Below, in pieces: positions 45,053 to 53,810 of a stretch of 64,000 bases of DNA. The notes beneath the pieces were generated by a model. The model searched no databases and was not told the DNA's origin. It saw only the letters and a list, made by a program, of their open reading frames with translations. Made by a program: the position numbers and the translations under genes. This DNA comes from CAKZNE01 sp963976435 (lineage in GTDB: Bacteria > Bacteroidota > Bacteroidia > Flavobacteriales > Schleiferiaceae), in contig CAXBKQ010000004.1 of the NCBI GenBank assembly GCA_963976435.1, forward strand, positions 1 to 64,000, in the 5' to 3' direction. Position 1 is the first letter of the stretch; each line of letters starts with the position of its first letter.

Positions 45053-45796
45053 ATGTCGAAATTAATTTTACATAGCATCCAAAACGCCAAAGCTCAGAAT
45101 AAGAAGCTTTTAGCCCTATTGGTTGACCCTGACACTCCTGAAGACAATGAACTTTTAGAAATCATTAATCAGGCGAATAAGGCGGGGGTTGACCTTATTT
45201 TTATGGGAGGCAGCTTACTTGTTAAGGATAGTTTGGATCATTGTATAGACCTGGTAAAATCTAAAACCGACATTCCAGTAGTTCTATTTCCAGGAAGCAT
45301 TATGCAGGTTTCACCGAAGGCAGATGCCATTTTATTTCTTTCCTTAATCTCTGGAAGAAACCCTGATTTGTTAATTGGAAATCAAATTATTGCCGCTCCC
45401 TATATCAAACAAAGTGGTATAGAAGTACTACCTACTGGCTATATGCTTATTGATAGTGGTAAAGCCACAACGGCATCTTATATGAGTGGCAGTATGCCTA
45501 TCCCTCATCATAAATCGGAAATTGCAGCATGTACAGCCATGGCCGGTGAAATGCTTGGGCTTGGTCTCATTTATATGGATGGTGGTAGTGGCGCTGATAA
45601 AACTGTGGACGGCAAAATGATTAGTAGTGTTTGCCAACATGTAAATAGCCCTTTAATTATCGGTGGTGGAATAAAAACCGCTGAGGCTGCCAAAGAAATT
45701 TGCGAAGCTGGAGCAACAGTTGTTGTAGTTGGTAATGCTACAGAAAAGGATCCTAAAATCCTCTCGGATATTGCTGCAGCGGTTCACGCGATTTAA
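45053..45796 (+). CDS. Geranylgeranylglyceryl phosphate synthase family protein
   Basis: This 247-residue TIM-barrel prenyltransferase joins sn-glycerol-1-phosphate to a polyprenyl diphosphate. Visible motifs: LALLVDPDTPED near the N-terminus, VDLIFMGGSLLV, PVVLFPGSIMQVSPKADAILFLSLISGRNPDLLIG, the phosphate loops YMDGGSGAD and LIIGGGI, and VVVVGNA near the C-terminus. This is the group II (archaeal/Bacteroidota) form rather than Bacillus PcrB. The product in Bacteroidota is not established here; an ether-linked prenyl lipid is expected from the family. Confidence 0.93.
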   Translation: MSKLILHSIQNAKAQNKKLLALLVDPDTPEDNELLEIINQANKAGVDLIFMGGSLLVKDSLDHCIDLVKSKTDIPVVLFPGSIMQVSPKADAILFLSLISGRNPDLLIGNQIIAAPYIKQSGIEVLPTGYMLIDSGKATTASYMSGSMPIPHHKSEIAACTAMAGEMLGLGLIYMDGGSGADKTVDGKMISSVCQHVNSPLIIGGGIKTAEAAKEICEAGATVVVVGNATEKDPKILSDIAAAVHAI

Positions 45797-46129
45797 TTAT
45801 TTCAGTTTTTCATTGTTTTGATGGCGATTTCTGTCCCTCTTAGTTTTAATCTCCATCTTTCGATCAAAGGCCTCCTGTAAATTGGTTCCGGTTTGATTTG
45901 CTAAACAAAGGGTTACAAACAAAACATCTGCTAATTCTTCACCTAAATCTTTTTCTTTATCACTTTCCTTTTCGCTTTGCTCGCCATACCTTCTAGCAAT
46001 TATTCGAGCTACTTCTCCAACCTCTTCGGTTAACTGAGCCATATTGGTCAATTCATTAAAATACCTTACACCATGCTCATGAATCCAATCGTCTACCTGC
46101 TTTTGAATTTCTTTTATTCCTCCGTTCAT
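45797..46129 (-). CDS. MazG-like nucleotide pyrophosphohydrolase
   Basis: This 110-residue all-alpha NTP pyrophosphatase belongs to the MazG superfamily. Metal-binding motifs LTEEVGEVARIIARRYGE (E-x-x-E) and LGEELADVLFVTLCLANQ (E-x-x-D) are intact. It would hydrolyse non-canonical or excess NTPs to NMP and PPi. It is last in the rsgA-dtd-mazG-like operon, 4 bp after dtd, and abuts the GGGP synthase gene convergently. Confidence 0.93.
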   Translation of the reverse strand: MNGGIKEIQKQVDDWIHEHGVRYFNELTNMAQLTEEVGEVARIIARRYGEQSEKESDKEKDLGEELADVLFVTLCLANQTGTNLQEAFDRKMEIKTKRDRNRHQNNEKLK

Positions 46130-46133
46130 CCCT

Positions 46134-46589
46134 TTATAAATTTTTGTTTTTTGAATCTAAAACCAAGGTCACTGGACCATCATTTTCCAAGCTAATTTTC
46201 ATATCTCCACCAAACCTCCCACTTGCAGGCTTTTTGCCCAAAAGCAATTCGCATTGTTCAAGGAAAGACTCATAAAGTGGAATCGCTAATTCAGGTTTTG
46301 CAGAGCGGGTAAAGCTCGGTCTGCTACCTTTTTTTACATTTCCAAAAAGAGTGAACTGACTAACAACCATAAGATCACCTCCAAGCTCCTTAATTGACAA
46401 ATTCATCCGCCCGTTTTCATCAGAAAAAATTCTTAGACTTATAAGTTTTTTTACTAGCCATTGCAAATCCGTCTGATCATCCTCATTTTCAACGGCCAGC
46501 AATACCAATAGTCCACGGTTAATTTTAGAAAATACTTTGTGGTCTATAAGTACCTGGGCCTTATTCACCCTTTGAACAACAAGTCTCAT
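46134..46589 (-). CDS. dtd: D-aminoacyl-tRNA deacylase
   Basis: This 151-residue homodimeric enzyme hydrolyses D-amino acids (and Gly) mis-attached to tRNA. The catalytic SQFTLFGNVKKGSRPSF motif and the chirality-checking Gly-Pro motif (ENDGPVTLVLDS) are present. Its ATG overlaps the final base of rsgA, so the two are translationally linked. Confidence 0.97.
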   Translation of the reverse strand: MRLVVQRVNKAQVLIDHKVFSKINRGLLVLLAVENEDDQTDLQWLVKKLISLRIFSDENGRMNLSIKELGGDLMVVSQFTLFGNVKKGSRPSFTRSAKPELAIPLYESFLEQCELLLGKKPASGRFGGDMKISLENDGPVTLVLDSKNKNL

Positions 46590-47530
46590 TATGAATTGAA
46601 ATTATCACTTCTATACATTCCCTCCTCTTCAATTTCCTTGATCATACTCAAATAACTTTCATATCTGGTATACGAAAGCTGATTCTCTTCCAAAGCCTTT
46701 TTAACCGCACATTGAGGTTCATCTACATGCATGCAATTATTAAATTTACAGGAGGCACTAAAAGCAAAAATATCGCGAAAATAATCCCCAATTTCTTCCT
46801 TCTTCATATTCACAGTACCAAAACCTTTTATACCAGGACTATCTACAATATATCCACCCATATCCAATTCATACATCTCCGCAAATGTTGTAGTATGCTG
46901 TCCTTGATCATGTGAATCTGAAATTGGTTTTGTTTTTAAATCAAGATCAGATTGCACAAGATTTACAAGGGTGGATTTTCCTACTCCAGAATGACCACTA
47001 AGTAAAGTAGTTTTGTCTTTTAAGATTTTTTCAAAATCCTCAAGGCCTAGTTTTTCTTCTGCAGAGGTATGTAGAATTTCATAGTCCATATCCTGGTACA
47101 CTTGGCTTAAAAAAAGTAAATCCGACAATTCCTCCTCTCCATATAAATCCACTTTATTGAAAACTAAAACAAGGGGTATAGAATAGGCTTCAGCTGCTGC
47201 CAAAAAGCGATCTATAAATTGGGTGAAAGTTTTTGGGGAAATTAGAGTTACAATTAAAACAGCCTGATCTATGTTTGAGGCTATGATATGAGTTCTTTTG
47301 GAAAGATTTACAGACTTTCTTACAATATAGTTTTTACGATCCTTAATACTCAGAATTAGTCCTTCCTTTTCATTTTCCAATTCTATTTCTACGAAATCAC
47401 CCACAGAAACAGGGTTGGTGCTTTTTATCCCCGCCAATCGGAGTTTTCCCTTTATTCTACAATTTATCAGTCCTGCTTCGGTTTTCACCGAATAAAATGA
47501 ACCTGTAGATTTAAAAACCCTTCCTATCAT
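46589..47530 (-). CDS. rsgA: Ribosome small subunit GTPase RsgA
   Basis: This 313-residue circularly permuted GTPase acts in late 30S assembly. It has an N-terminal OB fold, G4 first (FNKVD), then G1 (LSGHSGVGKSTLVN) and G3 (VDSPGIKGF). A C-terminal zinc finger follows (CKFNNCMHVDEPQC). It is first in an operon with dtd and a MazG-like gene. A perfect -7 box ends five bases before the ATG. Confidence 0.97.
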   Translation of the reverse strand: MIGRVFKSTGSFYSVKTEAGLINCRIKGKLRLAGIKSTNPVSVGDFVEIELENEKEGLILSIKDRKNYIVRKSVNLSKRTHIIASNIDQAVLIVTLISPKTFTQFIDRFLAAAEAYSIPLVLVFNKVDLYGEEELSDLLFLSQVYQDMDYEILHTSAEEKLGLEDFEKILKDKTTLLSGHSGVGKSTLVNLVQSDLDLKTKPISDSHDQGQHTTTFAEMYELDMGGYIVDSPGIKGFGTVNMKKEEIGDYFRDIFAFSASCKFNNCMHVDEPQCAVKKALEENQLSYTRYESYLSMIKEIEEEGMYRSDNFNS

Positions 47531-47535
47531 AATTA

Positions 47536-47543
47536 CAAAGGTA
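47536..47543 (-). promoter_or_regulatory. -7 box five bases before rsgA
   Basis: The minus strand reads TACCTTTG and is followed after five bases by the ATG at 47530, again implying a leaderless transcript. Confidence 0.5.
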
Positions 47544-47617
47544 GGTTACCCGCATATTTTATAGTATTGCATTTCATTTATTCTCCAAAAAATTATACGA
47601 ATTGGCAAGGTTTGCCT

Positions 47618-47625
47618 TAAGTTTG
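47618..47625 (+). promoter_or_regulatory. -7 box for gldA
   Basis: TAAGTTTG, 16 bp before the ATG at 47642. A TTG at 47602-47604 is closer than a usual -33 element. Confidence 0.5.
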
Positions 47626-47641
47626 AGTCAAGAAAAAGCAT

Positions 47642-48541
47642 ATGTCCATAGAAGTAAAAAACATAACCAAAGTATACGGCGAACAAAAGGCATTAAACGA
47701 TATAAGTTTTAAAATAGGCAGTGGTGAGATAGTGGGTTTTTTAGGGCCAAATGGTGCGGGGAAATCTACCATGATGAAAATCCTCACCTGCTATATTCCT
47801 CAAAGCCAAGGTGAAGCAAAAGTTTGTGGATTAAATACATTAGAAGACACCATTCCTATTCGAGAAAAAGTTGGCTATTTGCCAGAACACAACCCTCTTT
47901 ATCTAGAGATGTATGTTTTGGAATATCTAGAATTCATTGCAGGGATTCACAAAAGCGCCAAGGATAGAATAAGTGAAATGATTGAAAAGACAGGATTGAG
48001 TCCTGAAAAACATAAAAAAATCGGTCAGCTTTCTAAAGGATATCGTCAAAGGCTTGGCCTTGCTGCTGCTCTTATCCACGATCCAGAAGTACTTATTTTG
48101 GATGAGCCTACTACTGGATTAGATCCAAATCAGCTAGTTGAGATTCGGAATCTAATAAAAGAGATTGGTGCCAAAAAAACGGTAATGCTTTCCACCCATA
48201 TTATGCAAGAAGTAGAAATGCTTTGTAATAGGGTTATTATTATTAATAAAGGGAAAATTGTTGCCGATCGACCCACCAGCGACCTTCAAAATTTCAAAAA
48301 ATCCAAATCTTTTACTATTGAATTTGAGGAGGATGTGCAAAAAAATCAATTAAAGAAAATTGAAGGGGTTAAGGAGGTAAAAGCCATTTCAGATCGTAAA
48401 TGGTTGCTTCATTCTGTTGGTGAAGAAGATATTAGAACACATATCTTTCAGTTTGCCGTAGAGCAAAAATTGACCATTCTCGAGATAAAACAAGAAGCCC
48501 AAAAGCTTGAAGAAATTTTCCAAGAACTAACCAAATCTTAA
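47642..48541 (+). CDS. gldA: Gliding-associated ABC transporter ATP-binding protein GldA
   Basis: This 299-residue ATPase has Walker A GPNGAGKST (about 35-43), signature LSKGYRQRLGLAAALI, Walker B VLILDEPTTGLDP and a switch His in STHIMQEVE. The C-terminal ~75 residues match the GldA/CcmA-type extension. GldA works with membrane proteins GldF and GldG in flavobacteria; neither is next to it here. It is followed 3 bp later by a lipoprotein gene. Confidence 0.9.
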   Translation: MSIEVKNITKVYGEQKALNDISFKIGSGEIVGFLGPNGAGKSTMMKILTCYIPQSQGEAKVCGLNTLEDTIPIREKVGYLPEHNPLYLEMYVLEYLEFIAGIHKSAKDRISEMIEKTGLSPEKHKKIGQLSKGYRQRLGLAAALIHDPEVLILDEPTTGLDPNQLVEIRNLIKEIGAKKTVMLSTHIMQEVEMLCNRVIIINKGKIVADRPTSDLQNFKKSKSFTIEFEEDVQKNQLKKIEGVKEVKAISDRKWLLHSVGEEDIRTHIFQFAVEQKLTILEIKQEAQKLEEIFQELTKS

Positions 48542-48544
48542 GCC

Positions 48545-49351
48545 ATGAATAAAATTGGATACCCTATTCTGATCTTGGTCTTTTTCCTTTCCTGTGAAAG
48601 CAATAGCTCGGATTCCGAATCGCCAAATAAACTGGAAACGACCACCGAAATTGAAAAACCTAAAAATTTAACCAAGAAAGATAAGGAGGAAAGTAAGGAC
48701 ACTATTCCAAAGATTTATAGCAAAACCAATAAAAGAACAAAAGTAAAATCAGTTTTAAGTTTATTAAATGGCGACAAGCACGGCCTTTGCAAACAGTATT
48801 ACCCTAGCGGAAAAATTTGGAAGGAGTCTATGTATAAGCACAACCAAATGGATGGTGTTGCCAAGATTTTCTATGAAAGTGGACAATTAAAAAAGGAGGT
48901 TGATTATTCACTTGGCAAGAAAAACGGTAAGTTTTTAGAGTATTATAAGAGTGGAAATATCAAAACTGAAATCCAATACGATATGGATTTACCATTACCT
49001 GGGTTTAAAGAAATAAATTATTTAAAGAAGGAGGTAGAACAGCCAAAAATAAAAGTCCGTCATGAAGACAGGCTTTTTGAAGGGGTTTATAACCTTTACT
49101 TTTCTATCGACCCCAAATTCTCCAAAGTAAAAATGTATGCTATAGACAAGGAAGAGGATTGGAATTCAGATTATGGTGTACAGTATTATTCCTTAAAAGA
49201 AACTCCAAATAATGAGTTTAAATTAGAAATATTCCTTTCTGAAGGATTCTATTATGTAAACGAAATTAATGTTTACGCTAGCTATAAAACCAAAATGAAA
49301 AATGAGGTTGTGGTACACAAAAAAGTAAATCTGGCACTTTCCAACGACTAG
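48545..49351 (+). CDS. Lipoprotein with YwqK/MORN-like repeats
   Basis: This 268-residue lipoprotein has a lipobox (ILVFFLSCESN) followed by a charged Ser/Glu/Lys linker. About three YwqK/MORN-type repeats cover 70-145 (HGLCKQYYPSGKIWKESMYKHNQMDGVAKIFYESGQLKKEVDYSLGKKNGKFLEYYKSGNIKTEI). Databases often name such proteins 'YwqK family antitoxin', but no toxin partner is here and the lipid anchor argues against that role. It is probably co-transcribed with gldA. The C-terminal ~110 residues are not recognised. Confidence 0.8.
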   Translation: MNKIGYPILILVFFLSCESNSSDSESPNKLETTTEIEKPKNLTKKDKEESKDTIPKIYSKTNKRTKVKSVLSLLNGDKHGLCKQYYPSGKIWKESMYKHNQMDGVAKIFYESGQLKKEVDYSLGKKNGKFLEYYKSGNIKTEIQYDMDLPLPGFKEINYLKKEVEQPKIKVRHEDRLFEGVYNLYFSIDPKFSKVKMYAIDKEEDWNSDYGVQYYSLKETPNNEFKLEIFLSEGFYYVNEINVYASYKTKMKNEVVVHKKVNLALSND

Positions 49352-49356
49352 ATTTT

Positions 49357-50883
49357 TTATTGCATCATTGCCTTAATTTTCCTCAGATCTATAGAATTTG
49401 GAGCATATTTTAAGCCCCTATTTATTGTTTTCAAGGCCTTGCTCCTATTTCTATTAAATTCATACATAGCCACCTTGGAATAGGCTTCAGCAACAATTCC
49501 ATTCCTAATAGTAATATTAGGATGCTTTTGGGCTAATTCCTCGAATCTTGATAGGTAATATTTTGCTTTACTATAATTTTTAAGTAATACCTCAGCCCTT
49601 GCATCAACTAATATCACGCTTAAAAAAGTATTGAGATAAATCTCATTTTCTCGGTAGACCTTATACTTGCTATAATAGTGTAAAAGAGTATCTGAAGGGC
49701 GATGAAAATTATTAAGATCCATTTTTTTGAAGAGAGAATTCATCAGCAAATCTGGTGCATACAAATTGGAACTATCAAGCTCCATAGCCAAATTTGCATA
49801 GAAAAAGGAGGAGTCGATTTTCCCTTTTTTGAAATATAGCTCAGATACTAGCAAGGCGTAGCTAAGTTTAAGACTTTTCTTTACTTGCGGATGGGACAAT
49901 TCTTTTTCAAGTTGTTTGTTAAGCCTTTTAAACTCATTTTCCTTGTTTTCTATTTGAAGGCTTGCAAGACCCAATAATACGAGTCTGTTTATTTCTTCAA
50001 TATGGGTTTGAGAGCTATCCAATTTTTCAAGAGTCGCTAAAACCTTGGCATAATTTTCATCTTCAAAACCCATTTGCTCCATATAAGCCACAGCTGATGC
50101 AAAAAGACTATTTCTAAATCGCTCGCAATCGTAAAAATAAAGGGCTTTCATGCCATTTTCATAGGAGGACTTATAATTGTCATTTTCGAAATCATACACC
50201 ATCATATTTTCATACTGCACACCGATAAGCTGTTCTAGATTTATTTCATTGCTGGGAAACATCTCGTCCAATATCTTTCCAGCATCAGGGGAATTTAATT
50301 CCTCCAAAGTGATTAACTTCCTATTGATTAGGGAGTTAATTTGAGCCTCTATTAATTTATCGGTTAGTGGTAAAAAGCCTCCTTGTGGATCCGTACCCTC
50401 CATCAAAATATTCAAATCCTCGAAAACTGCTGTTAGATATACATGTTCTGGCTCCTGAGTAATAATATATTGGATATTAAACTTTTCCAAAAACAAAGCA
50501 TAGATGGCTGTTGACGAAACACAATTATAGCGTCCTGTTTCAAAAACTTCTATAAATTCATTCTCAAGGCTATACCTCACAAACAAATCATTTTGAACAG
50601 TTTTGAAAATTTTCTTGATTTTCTTTTTCGCTGATTTATTCTGTAGTTTTTCGGGCTTTAGCGATTGGTAAATTTCCTCTAATCTCTGTTCAGAGTTTTT
50701 AAGAAGCTCCTCATTCCCTCTTCCGGAACTAGCCAATAGCAGAGCTAGAAAATTGCTTTGCTCTTTAAATTCGCGGATATATTTTTCTTCAAAATCATTG
50801 GAAAAAACTAGATCATCAACACTAATATTTTGTGCCTTTAAGCCAAAACAGAGAAGACTTAGAATGAGTAGACGAAGAATCAT
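49357..50883 (-). CDS. Secreted transglutaminase-like protein with TPR region
   Basis: This 508-residue protein has a signal peptide (MILRLLILSLLCFGLKAQ). A transglutaminase-like fold covers about 90-190, with Cys in GRYNCVSSTAIYALFLEKF, His in ITQEPEHVYLTAVFED and Asp in MEGTDPQGGF, giving a plausible Cys-His-Asp triad. The C-terminal ~300 residues are helical TPR-like repeats (YALLVSELYFKKGKIDSSFFYANLAMELDSSN). Substrate unknown. It starts 3 bp after der and is probably translated from the same mRNA. Confidence 0.8.
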   Translation of the reverse strand: MILRLLILSLLCFGLKAQNISVDDLVFSNDFEEKYIREFKEQSNFLALLLASSGRGNEELLKNSEQRLEEIYQSLKPEKLQNKSAKKKIKKIFKTVQNDLFVRYSLENEFIEVFETGRYNCVSSTAIYALFLEKFNIQYIITQEPEHVYLTAVFEDLNILMEGTDPQGGFLPLTDKLIEAQINSLINRKLITLEELNSPDAGKILDEMFPSNEINLEQLIGVQYENMMVYDFENDNYKSSYENGMKALYFYDCERFRNSLFASAVAYMEQMGFEDENYAKVLATLEKLDSSQTHIEEINRLVLLGLASLQIENKENEFKRLNKQLEKELSHPQVKKSLKLSYALLVSELYFKKGKIDSSFFYANLAMELDSSNLYAPDLLMNSLFKKMDLNNFHRPSDTLLHYYSKYKVYRENEIYLNTFLSVILVDARAEVLLKNYSKAKYYLSRFEELAQKHPNITIRNGIVAEAYSKVAMYEFNRNRSKALKTINRGLKYAPNSIDLRKIKAMMQ

Positions 50884-50886
50884 AAA

Positions 50887-52191
50887 TTACTTTTTACGCA
50901 TAAAAATTTGGATTGGCACCCCTTTAAAATCGTATTGTTCTCTAAGTTTATTTTCAAGAAATCTTTTATAGGGATCCTTAATATATTGCGGGAGGTTGGC
51001 AAAAAAAGCGAAGGAAGGAGTTCGTGTTGGTAATTGAGTACAAAATTTAATTTTTACATATTTTCCTTTTATCGCTGGAGGTGGAAAACTATTAATTAAA
51101 GGCAACATAAACTCATTTAGTTTACTGGTAGAAATTTTAGAATTCCGCCTTTCATTAACTCGTATTGCTTCTTCAATGGCCTGGAAAATTCTTTGTTTGT
51201 TTAAAACAGAAATAAACAAAATGGGGATATCTGTAAAAGGCTGAATTTTTCGAAGTATTTCCTCTTCAAACTTTTTGGCAGTATGGGTATCCTTCTCAAT
51301 TAAATCCCATTTATTTACTAGGATTACCATGCCTTTTTTATTCTTTTCAGCAAGATGGAGAATAGATAAATCTTGTCCTTCAAAACCCCTTTCGGCATCC
51401 ACCATTACAAGGCAAATATCTGAGCTTTCAATAGCTCTTATCGACCTCATTACGGAGTAAAACTCTAAATTTTCATGAACCTTGGTTTTCTTCCTTAGTC
51501 CAGCTGTATCTACTAAAAGAAAATCATTACCATATAAATTATAGCGAGTATTGATGGCATCTCTAGTTGTTCCAGCCACATTGGTTACAATATTCCTATC
51601 CTCACCTATTAAAACATTAATAAAGGAAGATTTTCCGCTATTAGGGCGACCAATTATGGCAATTTTAGGAATATCTAATTCCTTTTCCGGCTCCTCTTCT
51701 GGTAAAATTTTTACTACCTCATCTAATAAATCTCCAGTACCAGAGCCATTTATTGCAGAAATATTAAATATTTCTCCAAGACCTAGGCTGTAAAATTCTG
51801 CACTCATGGTTTGGCGCATAGCATTATCCACCTTATTGGCAACAAGGAGAACCTCCTTTTGGGACTTTCTTAGTAGGGTACCTACCTCTTTATCCATACT
51901 GGTAAGCCCCATATCGGCATCTACTACAAATAGAATTAGGTTGGCTTCATCAATGGCAATCTCCACCTGTTTGCGAATTTCTCCTTCAAAAACATCATCA
52001 GACCCGCGGATATATCCACCAGTATCTATAACTGAAAACTCCTTTCCTGCCCATTCCGCTTTTCCATAAATTCTATCTCTGGTAACTCCAGAAACTGAAT
52101 CTACAATTGCTTCTCTCCTTTCGGTTAATCGGTTAAATAAGGTAGACTTCCCAACATTAGGGCGTCCTACTATGGCAACTATATTTGACAC
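50887..52191 (-). CDS. der: GTPase Der (EngA)
   Basis: This 434-residue tandem GTPase is needed for 50S assembly. It has two G domains: GRPNVGKST near residue 8 with DTGG and NKVD, and GRPNSGKSS near 179 with DTAGL and NKWD. A C-terminal KH-like domain follows (LPTRTPSFAFFANLPQYIKDPYKRFLENKLREQYDFKGVPIQIF). It is first in a two-gene operon with the transglutaminase-like gene. Confidence 0.98.
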   Translation of the reverse strand: MSNIVAIVGRPNVGKSTLFNRLTERREAIVDSVSGVTRDRIYGKAEWAGKEFSVIDTGGYIRGSDDVFEGEIRKQVEIAIDEANLILFVVDADMGLTSMDKEVGTLLRKSQKEVLLVANKVDNAMRQTMSAEFYSLGLGEIFNISAINGSGTGDLLDEVVKILPEEEPEKELDIPKIAIIGRPNSGKSSFINVLIGEDRNIVTNVAGTTRDAINTRYNLYGNDFLLVDTAGLRKKTKVHENLEFYSVMRSIRAIESSDICLVMVDAERGFEGQDLSILHLAEKNKKGMVILVNKWDLIEKDTHTAKKFEEEILRKIQPFTDIPILFISVLNKQRIFQAIEEAIRVNERRNSKISTSKLNEFMLPLINSFPPPAIKGKYVKIKFCTQLPTRTPSFAFFANLPQYIKDPYKRFLENKLREQYDFKGVPIQIFMRKK

Positions 52192-52209
52192 TTAAAAAAA
52201 TTTAGACGG

Positions 52210-52217
52210 CAAAAATA
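52210..52217 (-). promoter_or_regulatory. -7 box for der
   Basis: The minus strand reads TATTTTTG, 18 bp before the ATG at 52191. A small inverted repeat (TTCTGG/CCAGAA, about 52228-52245) lies just upstream. Confidence 0.5.
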
Positions 52218-52277
52218 AGCAAAGCGTTCTGGATGGTGCCAGAATGTTTGAAAATTAAAGACTTAGAATAAAAAAGC

Positions 52278-52895
52278 TTATATCTCTCCGAGGATGTCTG
52301 GATAGGACTTTCCAAAATTTACTAGGTCTACTACAGATTTCGCCCCAATTTTGTTCAGCAATCTCAATTTATAGGTGCTTACGGTTTTATCGCTAATCTC
52401 TAGTTCCTCTGCAATGTCCTTATTGGATTTACCATTAGAAAGTAGTTTAAGGACTTCTATTTCTCTTTTACTTAATTTAATGGTATTGGATTTTTTGGAA
52501 CCACTTAAAACACTATCACTAAAAATCATCTCCCCCATAAACACTTTATTTATGGATTCAATCAACTTTTTGGGTTCATCATCCTTTATTACGTATCCAA
52601 CGGCTCCCATTTGATGTGCAGTTTTCCCATAAATATCCTCAGGGTGCATGGTGAGTATAATAATTTTGAGGTCGGGGGCTATTTCTTTTATTTTTCGAAT
52701 GGCTGTAAGCCCATTCATCTTGGGCATGTCTAAATCCAACAAAAGAATATCTGCTGGATTATTTTTTACCATTTCCATAAGTTCATCTCCATCTCCAGCT
52801 TCGGCGAGTAGGTCTAAATTTTCCTCATAACCTATAAATAGCTGGAGTCCTTTTCGAACCACGGCATGGTCATCTGCTAATAGTAATCGTATCAT
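52278..52895 (-). CDS. NarL/FixJ-family response regulator
   Basis: This 205-residue regulator has a receiver domain with Asp54 (ILLLDLDMPK) and Lys in GYVIKDDEP. A LuxR-type helix-turn-helix covers about 140-205 (LSKREIEVLKLLSNGKSNKDIAEELEISDKTVSTYKLRLLNKI). I start it at the Met at 52895 (MIRLLLADDH) rather than an upstream Met at 52949, because the former matches the family and the -7 box at 52947-52954 lies over the longer start. No kinase is adjacent, so its partner is elsewhere. Confidence 0.94.
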   Translation of the reverse strand: MIRLLLADDHAVVRKGLQLFIGYEENLDLLAEAGDGDELMEMVKNNPADILLLDLDMPKMNGLTAIRKIKEIAPDLKIIILTMHPEDIYGKTAHQMGAVGYVIKDDEPKKLIESINKVFMGEMIFSDSVLSGSKKSNTIKLSKREIEVLKLLSNGKSNKDIAEELEISDKTVSTYKLRLLNKIGAKSVVDLVNFGKSYPDILGEI

Positions 52896-52946
52896 TAAAG
52901 TCCCGTTATCAATTATTTTTGCTAGTGCAGCATTCTGATATAGCAA

Positions 52947-52954
52947 CAAATATA
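52947..52954 (-). promoter_or_regulatory. -7 box for the NarL-type regulator
   Basis: The minus strand reads TATATTTG, 51 bp before the ATG at 52895. This supports the shorter start. Confidence 0.45.
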
Positions 52955-53000
52955 GGATTAATCCTACGAAAAATTAATAATTGAGAATATAATCCTGCTT

Positions 53001-53792
53001 CTATTTCTTCAAATCTCCTGGAATCTCACAAACGGGTATAGGTTTCATTTTATGTTGATTAAGCCTATTTAGCCTTTTATAGATTTCAAATACTTCCCTC
53101 TTCCTTCCTTCAAAATCTTTAATGCTTTTTTTGTTTTCATCCTGTTCCATCGCCCATTCAAGCTCGGGGTAGCTGGCTCCTAACTGATCTTCATCTGTCC
53201 TTGAATCTCCCCACAAACCATCTGTTGGCGGCGCATTTAAAATTGTTTTATCAACGCCTAAGCTTTCGGCTAAAAGGAATACTTCAGATTTGGTTAAATC
53301 TGCAATAGGGCTTAAATCTACACCTCCATCACCATATTTAGTATAGAAACCCACACCAAAATCTTCTATCTTATTACCCGTGCCAGCCACTAAACAGGAA
53401 TGAATACTGGCTAAATAATAAAGGCTGGTCATCCTCAACCTTGCCCTGCTATTTATCAAGCCGAGTTCTTCCAGTTCTTTGCGATCAGCATTTGGCATGA
53501 GATTGGAAAATGCCTGATAAACTTGAGACAGATCCAAACTTTCAGAACTAACATTTGGGTATTTACTTTTCAGCCAAGCTATATGATTTGTAGATCTTTG
53601 TAGCTGATCAGCATCCTGATAAATAGGCATCTCTACACATAGCACTTTGAGACCTGTTTCCGCAGCAAGCGTGGAAGTGAGTGCTGAATCTATTCCTCCA
53701 GAAACACCAACTACAAAACCTTTTTGATTTGCTTCCAAACAATAATCCTTCAACCAATTTATGATGAAGTCTGTAGTTTTTTTCAAGTCCAT
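53001..53792 (-). CDS. nadE: NH3-dependent NAD+ synthetase
   Basis: This 263-residue enzyme converts deamido-NAD to NAD using ATP and ammonia. The PP-loop VGVSGGIDSALTSTLA (about 28-43) and the deamido-NAD site KIEDFGVGFYTKYGDGGVDLSPIADLTKSEVF are clear. It lacks a glutaminase domain. It lies 18 bp after the barrel-protein gene. nadE next to gldB is a known arrangement in flavobacteria. Confidence 0.96.
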   Translation of the reverse strand: MDLKKTTDFIINWLKDYCLEANQKGFVVGVSGGIDSALTSTLAAETGLKVLCVEMPIYQDADQLQRSTNHIAWLKSKYPNVSSESLDLSQVYQAFSNLMPNADRKELEELGLINSRARLRMTSLYYLASIHSCLVAGTGNKIEDFGVGFYTKYGDGGVDLSPIADLTKSEVFLLAESLGVDKTILNAPPTDGLWGDSRTDEDQLGASYPELEWAMEQDENKKSIKDFEGRKREVFEIYKRLNRLNQHKMKPIPVCEIPGDLKK

Positions 53793-53810
53793 AACTGAGA
53801 AAAAAATCTA

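Noticed and set aside
48545..49351. Toxin-antitoxin system suggested by the YwqK-like repeats
   Set aside because: No toxin gene is adjacent and the protein has a lipobox, so it is an envelope protein; the antitoxin name is only a database label.
52228..52245. Inverted repeat TTCTGG/CCAGAA between the NarL-type regulator and der
   Set aside because: There is no U-tract on either side, so it is not called a terminator. It could be an operator but nothing else supports that.
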